From positions 2,068,501 through 2,132,500 of the forward strand of contig JAKZZE010000005.1 in the NCBI GenBank assembly GCA_024220505.1: a DNA stretch of 64,000 bases, read 5' to 3'. The DNA is from Rhizopus arrhizus (taxonomy: Eukaryota > Mucoromycota > Mucoromycetes > Mucorales > Rhizopodaceae). Positions 46,712 through 58,274 of the stretch are shown in pieces. The position numbers were made by a program, and so were the translations under genes. The notes under the pieces were generated by a model, which saw only the letters and a program-made list of their open reading frames with translations, searched no databases and was not told the origin of the DNA. Position 1 is the first letter of the stretch. Each line of letters begins with the position of its first letter.

Positions 46712-47226
46712 ATGAATTACGCTTTATCTTTACTCTCATACTTGTTATTGTTTTGTTTGGTACATGCTGACCAAGTAAACTTGGTTAAACCAAAAGATGA
46801 TGCTATTTATCATACAAATGAAACAATAAATATAGATTATAATAGTAAGCTCTTTTATAAAAAGCTTATAATAAAACTTATCAACTTTATATAGTTCAGT
46901 CGATGGGCATGTCCAAAATATGGAATACTCATGTTAGTTTAATAAACGTCGACAAGAACCAAACCATCCAAGAATTTCCTTCACTGTATTACCATGATGG
47001 TAACAATAAGGAGATACAAGGCACATGGACTATTCCAAATGATGTGACCAGTGGTACATATTCTCTTTTGATTACTGCAAAGTAAATTGAATGTTTAAAT
47101 CATTTTATGTTTATTAACATCACACTTAGCACCACCTTTCACTGTTCAACTAGTAGTGAAATAAGACCCTTTAAGCAATGTCAAAGTGTTGTATACAAAA
47201 GATCCACATTTACTATTCTAAAATAA
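46712..47226 (+). CDS. Secreted Kre9/Knh1-like protein, copy C
   Basis: Exons 46712-46844, 46895-47081 and 47130-47226 join to 138 aa. Residues 1-19 are a signal peptide (MNYALSLLSYLLLFCLVHA). The domain reads DQVNLVKPKDDAIYHTNETI, NIDY, IWNTHVSLINVDKNQTIQEF, GTWTIPNDVTSGTYSLLITA and, after the last splice, CSTSSEIRPFKQCQS and STFTILK. If the last intron is not removed, the protein ends at LLITAK (47085); the spliced form adds a Cys pair and the usual final FTI strand and is preferred. It is more distant from copies A and B than they are from each other. A TATA box (TATAAAAG, 46668-46675) lies 37 bp before the ATG. Confidence 0.65.
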
Positions 47227-47364
47227 ACCTTTTACTTATCTGTGGAATGTTTAGGTTTTATTTCCCCCCTTTTTTTTTATCTCTTTGTCTCTCACTCTCT
47301 CTGCTTGCTGGCTTTTATTGATGTCCTTCATTTTTCACTTCTCTTCTTTTGTTTTATTGTTATC

Positions 47365-49268
47365 ATGTCATCTTCAGTTGTAAATAAATGATTTATGATT
47401 GCTTTCTTTATTAAATGAATACATGTTAGGTGACTGAGATTGAACAGGATGTATCTAAATTACTTCAAGCGACCAAGAAATTGTTGGAATCACTGACTGC
47501 TTGGTCTATAAGCGAGGCATCAACAGAGGATGTCTATAGAGAATACAACTCACTACAGACCTATTTCACTCAAATAGCTCGTGTATTTGAGCGTATGCTT
47601 TTACCCATAGGGTAACTATTAAAACGATGATGAAACATAACAAATCCTGATCAACAGGATAGGGACATGCATCATTTACCGGATGATTTACATGACTGCT
47701 TAAAGTCCATTTTGAGCAACACACCTTCTTCAGAGGCATTAGAGGAACAATTACCTCTGATCAAGAAGTCTATTCTCAATCTGCTTCAGAGTATCAAACA
47801 AAAACAAATTTCACTACGTGAACAAGCTGAACCCAAGATGCTTTCTCCTGCTGCATCTCAAATCGACCTGAACGATCCTTCAACAAAACAAGTCATGGAA
47901 ACACTGGCATCTCAAGACAACCTGGTGGAAAGGTCTTCGGTAAGGAGCAATAGGAATCAAATGACTGTAGAAAACATGAAACAAGGTAAAAGAAAAGAAA
48001 ACAAGATGGTAAGAATATGTTTTAAACTAGACAAAGGGTCACATATAAGCAGAAAGCAATGTATTGGAATTATATCTTAAAAGAAAGGAAAGGATCAAGA
48101 AGGTGATTGTAAAAGAACAAGAGCTGAGCCTGTCCAGTATTCGACAGCTATTCGATTATCATTTTGATGTGGTACCTGGATCAGTCGTGTACATTTTGGA
48201 TGCTCATTCAAACATTGAATATGAATTGGAAAGTATGTCTGATGTTCAACCTTATTCGATACTTTCTATAAAAGGTAAATCAGTAAAGACAACTCCCTCG
48301 TTGTTAAGGCAACTCATTTCTATACAGATATATCCAGCACGACTGAGCTACAGATGCTAATGAACGAAATGAAGCCAACACTTGAAGAAGCTATTCGGCA
48401 AGCGTTAAATGGTTGGAAAAAACAAGAGATGCAAAGAGTTAATGGTCAAGTTAATAACAGTCAAGAGATAGAGACACTAAGAAAAGAATTGAATGCCCTG
48501 AGACAAACACATGAAACCTATAGACAAGAAACTAACCAAGTCATCCAAGACTTACGAGACAAGGTCAATCCACGCATCGAGATAGAAGAAGCTAAAGAGA
48601 TCACACAGACCGCGGCCTACTTGATCACCCAACGACTGGAAACTCTTCAAGACGATGTTGATCAACTGAAACAAGACATCACCCAAAAGAGATGTCGCCC
48701 ATCCAAGAGTCGATTGAATCACTGCACGAGTGAATCACAAAGGCTCCAGAAAGAGATGGACGAATTAAGGTCACGAATAAGGACACTGAAACCGATTTGG
48801 AAGCAGATGTGGGAGTCTGAGCTTCAAAAGATTGTACAGGAACAGCAATTCCTCAAGGACCAAGAAGGTCTTTTGGGTGATCTCAAGGAGGATCATCAAG
48901 CGATTGTTTATGTGCTCGATCAAGCTTCACAAATATCAGAGATTCATGAACGTAAAAAACAGCAGGAAGGTCAGACTGGATTCAAGGTACCAGCAGCCGA
49001 AGGCTTTGAAGGCATGGCGAGCGTCATGAAGGAAGTGAGCGCGATTCACGTGGACCATGATCGGCGATTAAGAGCGCTAGATCAAGCGGAGAAAACGAGG
49101 TCCAAGGCGTTGTCAAAGAGTATTGATACATTCGAAAGAGAGCTGACTGACTTTGTTTGCTTAAAGAAGTTAAAAAAGACAGGAGGAGCAGAAGAGGTTG
49201 ATAAACAAAGGGAAAAAAAGGACAAGGAAATCATGAAACGGATTTTTACAAACGACCAGATGATTTAA
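47365..49268 (+). CDS. Bud6/AIP3-like polarity and actin regulator
   Basis: Bud6 binds actin and formins and promotes actin cable assembly at sites of polarised growth. Exons 47365-47379, 47430-47611, 47663-47985, 48050-48274 and 48328-49268 join to 561 aa. The first exon is 15 nt (MSSSV). The N-terminus is helical (TEIEQDVSKLLQATKKLLES). The AIP3 core reads LELYLKRKERIKKVIVKEQE, LSLSSIRQLFDYHFDVVPGS and VVYILDAHSNIEYELESMSD. A long coiled coil follows (QRLETLQDDVDQLKQDITQK and onward), ending in a Lys/Glu-rich tail. The donor at 47985 and acceptor at 48049 keep ESNVLELYLK in frame; the more obvious donor after KENKM does not. It is shorter than yeast Bud6 because the long N-terminal part is reduced. 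Confidence 0.85.
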
Positions 49269-51315
49269 TAGAGTCACACTTACTTCCTAATTTGTAACTT
49301 TTGACACCTAATTTTTCTTATTTTGCAATACAATAAATGACGTTAGGATTTGAAAAAGATATAAAAGAGCCCCTCTTCTTTCCCCTTTTTCCCCTCTTTC
49401 TTTAATGAACTTTACTACTCTTACCACAAACATATCTTTTTCATTACCAACAGCACATACCGCAAGCTCATTTTGCTCAAGTTGTGGTGTGGATGTATCT
49501 CAATTTAGGTAACACATTAAAACAAATTAAAATAAAAGGGTCACTGAATTATGATAGTCATGAATTTTGGTGCTGTTATGCTAATGGAAATAATTGAATA
49601 TTTTATACATATTTTTTTCAGTACATAATCACTCTCGTTATTGTATTCATACAATCATTATTATATATACGCATCATTTATTATTGGAATATACCCTCTC
49701 ATATTTTGAAAATACAACAAGTGTAGCCCTTCTTTATTTTACTAGCAAGTTCTAGATATCCAAGGAACAGCGGGGTCAATTGACATCAACATGAAAATGA
49801 TATTTCGTCATTTATAATATAAAATATCCTTTTTTGTGCAACAATCTTTCACTGACTGTACCTAATCGATCGAAGCGTAGATTCAAATATATTTTGTTGA
49901 CATTGACATTGACACCTGAAGATCCTATTCATCTTATTCCTTCTTGCTTGTATATTTTTATGATTTATTATATAATAAACTACATATCATTATATTTGTA
50001 TAAAATGTAATTATAAACAATTTTTCACTGAATGAAATCTATCAACAAATGATTGAATTTGAGTTTTTTTTTTTTTTGTTAAAAAGAAACGAGGTCAGTA
50101 CAAAAGACGTAAAGACTTTGTCCTGGAGCAATTTTTAAACCGATTTTGTCAGGAAAGCACTTTCCAAGGCAGAATCTGTTAAAGCATAAGGTATTGCTAG
50201 ATCAATAATACATCATGTATACAATGATAATATGAAATATTTAAATAGTTTAAAGAACAAAAAGAACTTGCATATAAACAAAAGAGGTTCAAAAACAAAG
50301 CTTAGTAGTAATCATTTGGTTCATACTGGCACATATATTGACAGAATGTCTACTTTAATTATTAGTGAGATAGTAAACAGTTTATGTTATTTGGCAGCCC
50401 AAGTAAGGATTTGTCTGAGTGAAGAAAAAAAAACGTTATAACTTTAGGCAAATAGTTTATCCTTTGATTAACAAACAAAAAAGACAAATTTTGTATTACA
50501 CATACGTTATATTTTAAGTAAAGAAGTGTACGTGCGTGTGTGGTCATGACCAAGAGTCAAGAAGGAGGTTGGGTTTATACAAGTATAACATGACGTGATT
50601 TGATTTCAAAAAAGGACTTACACAAGAGACGAGTATTCATACCTTTACAATTTCACAGAGTTTTTGGATAGTAAAATAAAACACGTTCTCATGTAATAAC
50701 TATTTCTGTTTATTTTCAACCAAGAACGAGCCCTTTGCGTATCCTTTCACAACTTTCTTTTCAAGATCTCGGATAGCTTGGAGCCGTGGAGTTGGTCCCC
50801 TTTTGTTCATTTGTAAACAAGTCTTTGAAACCCAAATAAACCCCCTTCCTCATATCACAGTTACATCTCCATAGCATCATCTTGATTTATCACACATTTA
50901 AATAAAATAGGATCATTTTTATGGCTTAGAAAAAAGCTTATTCTTACATGATGTAATCATCTTATTCATTTGTACCTCATTTAAAGTATCATCTCCTTTC
51001 GCTTGACTTTTTTTTTGTCCTATGCGACCTTTCCTTTTTTAGTTTTTTTTTTTAAAAGACTGATACCATCAACAGATATGCTTGATCTGGATGCGAAATA
51101 CTGTTAGTTTCAAGCAAAGGGCTATCAAGAGCCATTTTACTCTAAAAGAAACTCACAGGAAAAATTATTTTTTTGTTCATCCCGAGTTCGGCCAAAAAAG
51201 ATTAAAAAAGGAAATGGCAGTCAGAAGAAAACAATGAAATAAAACAATGCCAAAGGTCCTCTGCTCCTTTTTTTTTTTTTTTCTTTTTTTCTTTGCATCA
51301 TAAAAACTAGAGTTC
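49269..51315. other. Intergenic region; one weak CxxC open frame
   Basis: Two kb of AT-rich spacer. From an ATG at 49405 a plus frame reads MNFTTLTTNISFSLPTAHTA then SSFCSSCGVDVSQF before a donor-like GGTAAC. The FCSSCG pair recalls the start of a zinc ribbon, but no following exon was found, so it is not called a gene. A T-rich tract lies just upstream of the carotenoid oxygenase start (51266-51294). Confidence 0.4.
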
Positions 51316-53091
51316 ATGCTATTGGTGGCTTCTATTGTTTTGGGACCTTTGGGTTATGTCTTTTATTTGCTTTATTTAAACTATAATCATGTTTATAAAA
51401 AGATCCAATCGATGCATAAACCAGTCATGATTGGCAATACACCCGAGTGTCAAGATCGCATTACGCTTGAGAAGGTCAGTGGCCAATTGCCTTCTTGGTT
51501 GAATGGTGTCATGTACCGCGTGGGGCCCGGTGTATTTAACATTAAGCAAAAGAATGGTGTCACATATACCATTCGTCATGCATTCGATGGATTACCCATG
51601 GTGCACCGCTTTCAGCTCAATGGTTCCACTCAAACTATAACTTATAATTCTCGTCATACCGCAAAGTCACTTGAGAAAGAGATCAGTTCTGGCGCGGATA
51701 AGGGTCTCGTCTTCTTTGGCCATGTCCCAGAAGTGTCATTTTTGACTTGGCTCATCAACTGGATCGTACGGCTGAATAATCTCATTCTTCGTCCCAAACC
51801 AATTCATCTTACCAAACCTGATGGGAAATCAGTTGGAGTCACTGTAACACCCAACTACACGCTTCCTGCTGGAGTCAGTATGAATAATGGCCTGTCCAAG
51901 AAATCGTTGGTAGCCAAGACGGATGCAAATGTACTTCAAAAGCTTCATGCTGAAACATTAGGTAAAATAAAATAAAAAGAAACACATCAACAGCTAAAGA
52001 ACAAACTAATATGAAAAGTGCCCGAGCTTGTTTTTTCTTACAAGGATTATGATCCTCATTTGAACGGTCCTTTTTCTGCTGCTCACCATCAATTTGATCC
52101 TGAAACAAATGAACTATTCAACTTTTCACTGCACCTTTTTCCTAAACCTAAAATGACTGTTTTCAAGACATCAAAAGAAGGCCAGACTACCCTTTTGGCC
52201 GAAATCACACACCGAAAAGGTGACCACTCAGAGTTCCGAGCAAGCTACATCCATTCGTTTTACTTGACCAAGAACTATGTCATCATTCCAGAGTCTCCCT
52301 TGGTTTACGGAGATCAGGGTCTTAACGCACTTCTCCAAGGTGCTGTACTTTCAAGCATGCGCTGGATAGACCAAGCCCCGTTGTATTTCCACGTCATTCA
52401 TCGAAACGAAGGTGGACTGGTTGCGTCCATTCCTGCACCTGCCTTTTATACGTTCCATGTGGCCAATGCATTCGAGGAGGTCTCTTTGGATGGAGATCTC
52501 CTTCTTCACTTGGATTCATCTGCCTTTTCCGATGGGGATATTATCTATCAAGTACGAAACTTTGGGGGTACGTTTTTACAAGATGACCTCTCGCTCAAGA
52601 GAACCAAGTTCAATGGCTTCACGTTCCCACCCTTTCAACAAACCAGCTTTGGTCATCTCACGAGACACACCCTCAACTTGAACCAACGTACGGCTGTTTT
52701 TGCCCACATCCTGGCTGAAAATATCGAATTCCCTCGGTTTCATCAAGAGCTGATCGGAAAGCCGTATAGATTTGTCTATGGCTGCAGGATCATTCACGAC
52801 AAGAGGTCAACTGGATTGGTCAAGGTGGATGTCTCCAACCAATCTGTTATTCAGCATCAAGAATCAGGTTATGAATATTCTGAACCTATTTTTGTACCTC
52901 ATCCCCAAGCCAAAAGTGAAGATGATGGTGTGTTGCTTAGTCTTGCTAATCACACCGAATGCTGCTACCTTGTCATTTTAAATGCGATTGACATGAAAGA
53001 ATTGGCACGTTTCAAGATTGGACAGTTTACTGCGATTACCTTTCACGGTTCATTTGTTGACTATGCGTTCAAATCCATCAATTTGAATTAA
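51316..53091 (+). CDS. Carotenoid cleavage oxygenase (CarS/AcaA-like)
   Basis: A non-haem iron enzyme that cleaves beta-carotene or its apocarotenoid products; in Mucorales CarS and AcaA supply precursors of trisporic acid sex pheromones. Exons 51316-51961 and 52019-53091 join to 572 aa. The N-terminus is a membrane-binding hydrophobic helix (MLLVASIVLGPLGYVFYLLY). The beta-propeller text follows: GQLPSWLNGVMYRVGPGVFN, HAFDGLPMVHRFQLNG, the first iron His in FSAAHHQFDPET, the second in SYIHSFYLTKNYV, the third in FYTFHVANAFEE, and the fourth in TFHGSFVDY. All four His ligands are therefore present. CarS and AcaA cannot be told apart from these motifs. It converges on ARV1, only 17 bp between stop codons. 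Confidence 0.9.
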
Positions 53092-53108
53092 TCTTTTTTT
53101 TATTTATT

Positions 53109-54216
53109 TTATATGCTCATCCATCGTGATTTCATGATGCAATAAACACTTTCTAAGCTATTATTGAAATAAGTAATGTACAAGAATAAAAATTGAGCGC
53201 CTATTTTTCCTAATATTCCAATGCCAATAATAAAAAATGCTTGAACATAAGACACGTTCAAGTAAACTAGATTAAAAATCATGAATAATTAATAGCATAG
53301 ATACAAGTGATAATAGTTACCTGATAACGCTTCTATGTTGGATGCCAACACAATAGTACCAACAAGCCATGAATACTCAAGTTGTCTATAATCCCAAATG
53401 ACCATCAAGATCAGCAGCATCTTCCCAAAGCTTGATATAATCAATGCCATTGATACATAATTATACCTTCATTCATAATTCAATTCATGTTTCTTGTCAT
53501 AGTCATATTGTTTACGTACCTGATCTGTCTTTTCTGTTGACCCCAAAAATAACGTAGCTTTATCACTACATGTACACAGCAGTGAAATACAATAAATTCT
53601 AGAATTTACTATGAATGAAAGTTTTTAACTCTTTTTTTCTTATTCGCTCACCAAAGATACATAAAGCTAAGATATACAAGTATTGATAAGGTAGCGATTG
53701 TTCAATAAACCTTGGATCGTATTCTGTATAATATCTTTCCAAGCGAAACCATTTGATATCTAAGAAACAAAAAAGTGTTATCTTTTTCTGTGCGTATTTT
53801 TTTCTTTATTTTCTTGTTTAATACATTACACACTTCAAATAAGATGAGCAGAACGGCAAATCGAATAACATGTGGCTAATTAAAAAAATATGTTTTTAAT
53901 ACAATAAAGGTAATAATATATTTTTGAACACTACTTCTACTCCTTCTTGTCTGGTTATTCTGTTAAATAGCAAATGTCGATAGACTTGTGGTTTATGAAG
54001 TAGCATGTCAATGAATATAATAACAAAATCATGTTCAATGTATTTATCTGCAAACTGATTGCACTGTTCCTACATTATGTGCAAGAGAAGTCAGTTTATA
54101 AAGTATTGAAAAGACACACTATCCTAGTTTACACATGTAGTTAGTCGAATGTTATCTTTGCTGTATTGAGTATAGAGATTCTTGACTGATGCACCACATT
54201 CTACGCATGTACACAT
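53109..54216 (-). CDS. ARV1: ARV1 lipid/sterol homeostasis protein
   Basis: An ER membrane protein that affects sterol traffic, sphingolipids and GPI-anchor synthesis. Seven exons (54216-54133, 54069-53935, 53875-53830, 53759-53652, 53565-53520, 53466-53321, 53266-53109) join exactly to 167 aa. The Arv1 zinc-ribbon is split over exons 1 and 2: MCTCVECGASVKNLYTQYSK, DNIRLTTCEQCNQFADKYIE. Then HDFVIIFIDMLLHKPQVYRH, LLFNRITRQEGVE, FAVLLILFEVYIKWFRLERY, ALIISSFGKMLLILMVIWDY, LEYSWLVGTIVLASNIEALS and a final membrane helix. All phases agree. Because six introns cut it into pieces of 46-158 nt, no single frame is long, and it is not visible as a long open reading frame. Confidence 0.95.
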
Positions 54217-54681
54217 GGGAAAGAAATAAATAAATAAAGGTATTCTAATTTATGCGCTGAGATTTTACACAGGCAAGCCATAAGAGAATTGAGTTGCACA
54301 ACGTCAAAATGTAAAATCAAAGCATGTATGAGTGTCTTTATTATCAGTCTCAGAAGTCAAGATGATGGTTTTTTCGAGCTTCTTTAATAAAAGAGATAAC
54401 TACAGTACCATTTTATCTTAGTAATAGTGCTATTAGGGATGATATAAACTGAACAGTAATCTGTTTTACTTTATAGTTTGTAGCGCTTCAATTGCAAAAA
54501 ATAATTATTATAAAACTGTTATATTCACAGATATTGTTCAATATGGTATTTATTGCAAAGAGCTCAAGTACTTAATAGGCAAGAACATACAATTTAATAT
54601 TTATAAATCACTATAATTTTACCCTACAAATAATTACCAAATGCAATATCCTTCAAAGGGGAAAGTGCAACAGTCACATTT
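54217..54681. other. Intergenic region upstream of ARV1
   Basis: An AT-rich spacer of about 465 bp with no feature, leading to the GC-rich hairpin and the tRNA gene. Confidence 0.45.
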
Positions 54682-54708
54682 TCCGGTCCGGAATGTCTCC
54701 GGACCGGA
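54682..54708. repeat. GC-rich perfect hairpin (11-bp stem, 5-nt loop)
   Basis: TCCGGTCCGGA at 54682-54692 and TCCGGACCGGA at 54698-54708 are exact reverse complements around the loop ATGTC. The outer flanks read CAGTCAC on the left and, on the opposite strand, CAGTAGT on the right, so the whole unit looks like two abutted transposon ends. It stands out in a region that is otherwise about 70 percent AT. Confidence 0.8.
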
Positions 54709-54751
54709 CTACTGTAGATATTATTTATTATAAGTCAGTCAAAATATGTGA

Positions 54752-54824
54752 GGGGCTATGGCCCAATGGATAAGGCGTCTGACTACGAATCAGGAGATTC
54801 CAGGTTCGACCCCTGGTAGCCTCA
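54752..54824 (+). tRNA. tRNA-Arg (anticodon ACG)
   Basis: A complete cloverleaf in 73 nt. The acceptor stem GGGGCTA pairs with TAGCCTC (one G-T pair). The D-arm is GCCCAATGGATAAGGC. The anticodon stem TCTGA/TCAGG encloses the loop CTACGAA with anticodon ACG. The T-arm carries GGTTCGACCC. The discriminator base is A. No intron and no encoded CCA, as normal in eukaryotes. A run of T follows at 54828, as expected for a Pol III terminator. Confidence 0.95.
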
Positions 54825-56619
54825 CATTTTTTTAAAAAATCGTCCCGGGTAAATAAATATCCGTTTGATTTAGATTTTTTCATCTTTTATAGTTGTTTGA
54901 TTTAGAGTATTGTGACGAAACAAGTTACAATATTAGTGCCAATGATGACTGCGTCTTATAAATTCACTATGTTGGTGTAGCACAACGACCGTGGAAAATT
55001 CAATTGTTGGTGCCACGAATCTTGCCTAAATTCATACAATCATACAAATTCATACAGCTTCGTGAATTAATACAACTCTGTGAATTCATATAGCTCTATG
55101 AATTCATACAAAATTAAACTTTTATCAAACCATCACCAAAAACAACATATAATCAGAAAAACCAAAAAAATATAAATAGCCCAATGTATCTTCTTATTCT
55201 TTTTTTTTAACTTCACTCTTAACTTTTGTTTTACTTTACTTTTTGATTATTTGAATAAATATCATACAAAGTAAATCTCTTTTGTTTTTCTTTTATTTTA
55301 CTTAACATCAAGAACAAGAAGTCCCTTGAAGTATATACACTTCATTGTAAATCCTTTTTATTTTATTTTATCTTTATTTTACCTTTTTATTTTTACTTTA
55401 CTTAAAACAGTCTGATCTACTTATAAGATCTGGTGGTCACTTAACCCAAGCAACTCATATTCAAATCATTACTCTTTTTGGAATCAAATCCTACCTAAAC
55501 CTTTGATCTTATATCAAGATACTCTTAAATCAAATCTAATTAATACTATAAGAACCTTACAAACTCTAATCTCACAATAATTATTTTAATAGTCTCAAGC
55601 CTTCTTTTACTTTGTGGGTTTTTTATTTGCTTGTAGTATAGCCAAGGTTTGGAGGAAATTCGGCCGAACAAAGAAACTTAAGTTATGCAATTATTCCTTC
55701 CTTATTTTTACAACCTTTTGCTTTTATATAGAAAAAGCTTATCCTTTTTATATCTTACTTCACTTTTGAGTGTCTTTTCTATAAAAAAATTTCAAATAGT
55801 TTTTCTTTTTTTCAAAAACTCTTTAATCTTTACCTTTTAAAACAAGTATGATCTGCTTGACAAAATCTGGTAATCACTGATAACAAACCCTCAAGCTTCA
55901 TCAAAAAAACCTGTACCTTGAGACGTATAAGCCGAATCATATTACGAAATTTACAGCATTATTATCATCTTTACTTTGTAGATCCTTTTTTTTTAAAAAA
56001 AAATCAAGCGCTAAGCTGAAGACTGAGAACAAACTTAATGGTAACTCTGAAATTTTTACTATAAATCAACAAACAGATGCAATTCAAGTAACTATATTTT
56101 ATTAACTTTTTTAACAAGATCACAAAAGGACATCTTTTTCTTTTTTATTTTACTTTTTTCAACTTTCAATTTATTTTTAGCCTTTCTTTATACACAGTCG
56201 ATCTACTCTTTGTAAGGACAGATCTTGTTTCGACTTGTTCAAAATGATAATTTTTGACTATAATCATGTTATTTTTTCCAATAAGTGATAAACAACTTAA
56301 TAAATAGCTTTCAAAGGTTGAACTGATGTCATATTATTGGGTTTTTCTTTTGGGATATAATGCAATTTCTTTGCTAAGGATACACTGCTATTTTTTACTA
56401 TTTGAAATTATCCAGTTAAATTTTCCTTCCTAAACCAATTGAAGAACCGTCTTTATTTATATCAAGAAAGAACATCAGATTCTTCCTTGATGTGAATGAT
56501 GCTTTTAGAGAATACTCAAGTCATTAGAAAATCAAGGCATTCAAAATTAATATAGGGAGACGTTGTCGATCATTATGGATTCAGTTACAGAAAAGATTGG
56601 AGAGATACGTATTTTACTT
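54825..56619. other. Gene-free repeat-rich region, possible LTR remnant
   Basis: Holds the 18-bp tandem repeat, a TATA-like AATATAAATAGCCC near 55168-55181 followed by CT-rich sequence, and a diverged block seen at about 55405-55450, 55840-55885 and less clearly at 56198 (TGATCT-CTT then GATCTGGT-TCACT). The signals fit a decayed LTR or satellite, but no reverse-transcriptase remnant or LTR pair was seen. Confidence 0.3.
55029..55111. repeat. 18-bp tandem repeat, four units plus a partial one
   Basis: The units start at 55029, 55047, 55065 and 55083, with a fifth partial unit from 55101. The consensus is near AATTCATACAGCTCTGTG, with one to five changes per unit. It is followed by a TATA-like box near 55171. 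Confidence 0.85.
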
Positions 56620-56773
56620 TAATGAATAATTGTTTGAATAAGGGTTTTTGCTGAAACATCTATTACTGCATTTTTATTCATTCTCTCATATAATACAAAA
56701 TAAACCATACATCTGTCAATATAACCCCTTTTTTTATTCAAAAAGGTTAAACTAATAATTAAAGAGTGGGGTA

Positions 56774-58189
56774 TTATGCCGAATGAAGAGGCGCATAGAT
56801 ATTTTGAGTAAACATAGGCTGAGGATAGTACGGTGGGGGAAGACACATGACAGGCTGAGGAGAAGGTATCTTCTTTTCTTCTTTCTTTTCTTCTTTCTTT
56901 TCTTCCTTCTTTTCTTCCTTCTTCTCTTCCTTTACTTCTACAATAGTAACACCAAATTGGCGAGGACATCGAATGACATGCCAGTAGAATTGCCAAATAA
57001 CAGAAAGCAAAAGAACAGCTGCAACAAGCGCCAACATGACCCGCACAGGTGTGCTCATTAAATAGGTATTGTGATGATTAGGATTTCCATCGAAAATCAA
57101 GAGCCAAGGGTTGATGAAGCCGGTATGCACAAAAAAGTCAAGGCCAAAAAAGAACAAGTAGGAGCCAATAAATGCAGTACAGAAAAATAGTGTGTAAGTT
57201 TCTGCAAAGTAGAGTAAAATAAAAAAAAGTACACCAAGGCCAATGATGAAACATATACGAGCGACTTTCTATATAGCAGAAAGAAATAATAAGTTAAATC
57301 TTATTCTTTGATTTTTTTCTCTATTCACTTACGATGATGATAACTAGATCCTCTTTCCAGGACATAATGTATACTGCTAGATAGAAACCACCCAATCCTG
57401 CTAGGCAATAAATGCCAGCAGGATAAAAGTAAACAAATAAGAATGCACCAAGTAAACCTAATCCAGCACTAACACAAATGTAAATTACATCAGCCAATGG
57501 ATAACCACCCGCAGGTTCGTTATTGACGAGGCCAATCCATGTCATTGTAGCTGCAAACAATGAGTTAGTATGTGATCTGTATTTTTTTTATCGTCATCTA
57601 CCAAAGAAAATAAAGCCAACAAGTGCCATAGTTGGACGAAAGAAACGAAAGGCGAGTATGAGAAAATACAGACCAATGATCATACATAATGTTCCTACAA
57701 ATCCCTGAGCTGGACTTATACCATCACCATAAGTATCTAATGTCAAAAAAAAAAAATAAGGAAAAATAAGAAAAAAAAAAAGTCAAAGGGGATCTTACGC
57801 CAAAGATAATCTGACCAGCATTGATCTTGACAAGAGGTTGAATTACTGCTACTAGAGGGAGTTGACGTTGGATTCACGCTTACAGTCGTCGTTACCGTAA
57901 CCGGCCCGCTATTACCACAATTGATTGTCTCTGTCACAGTTTTCCAAAGACGATTGGTATCGTCTGGGGTAAAAGCAACCAATGCACCATTTTTATATTG
58001 TCGACAAACACTTGCCCAATTTTGATAAAGCTCCAAGTTTGTCTGGACATCATCTCTTTTAACAAAATGAGTGGGCTTTTCGGACAACAGGGTAGTTGTT
58101 TGTATGGATTGAACCGTTTTAGTGGGTAAAATCATGCATGACGCTTCATTAAAAAATAGAAAAATGAATAGTAGTATATATGGGACCAT
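56774..58189 (-). CDS. TMEM198-like (DUF4203) multi-span membrane protein with signal peptide
   Basis: Function unknown; animal TMEM198 relatives bind LRP6 in Wnt signalling, which has no fungal counterpart. About four exons (58189-57797, 57736-57601, 57552-57331, 57269-56774) give roughly 410 aa. Residues 1-18 are a signal peptide. A Ser/Thr- and Cys-rich extracellular part follows (NLELYQNWASVCRQYKNGAL, TETINCGNSGP, SCQDQCWSDYLW). The multi-helix domain begins GDGISPAQGFVGTLCMIIGL and contains ILAFRFFRPTMALVGFIFFG, ADVIYICVSAGLGLLGAFLF and GVLFFILLYFAETYTLFFC. The cytosolic tail has a KKEE repeat (coded by a GA-rich microsatellite at 56871-56945) and ends Pro/Gln-rich. Domain naming rests on topology and the G-x-x-F-R-P pattern. 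Confidence 0.75.
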
Positions 58190-58274
58190 TATAATAAAGA
58201 CAACGAAAACAAAAGAGACATCAAATAGGGATATTATATAAATGTGTATACAAGTTGTGTGTGTCTATTGCCAT

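Noticed and set aside
49405..49510. Possible first exon with FCSSCGVDV
   Set aside because: It has a donor-like end, but the nearest acceptor (about 49620) leads straight to a stop, so no protein can be built.
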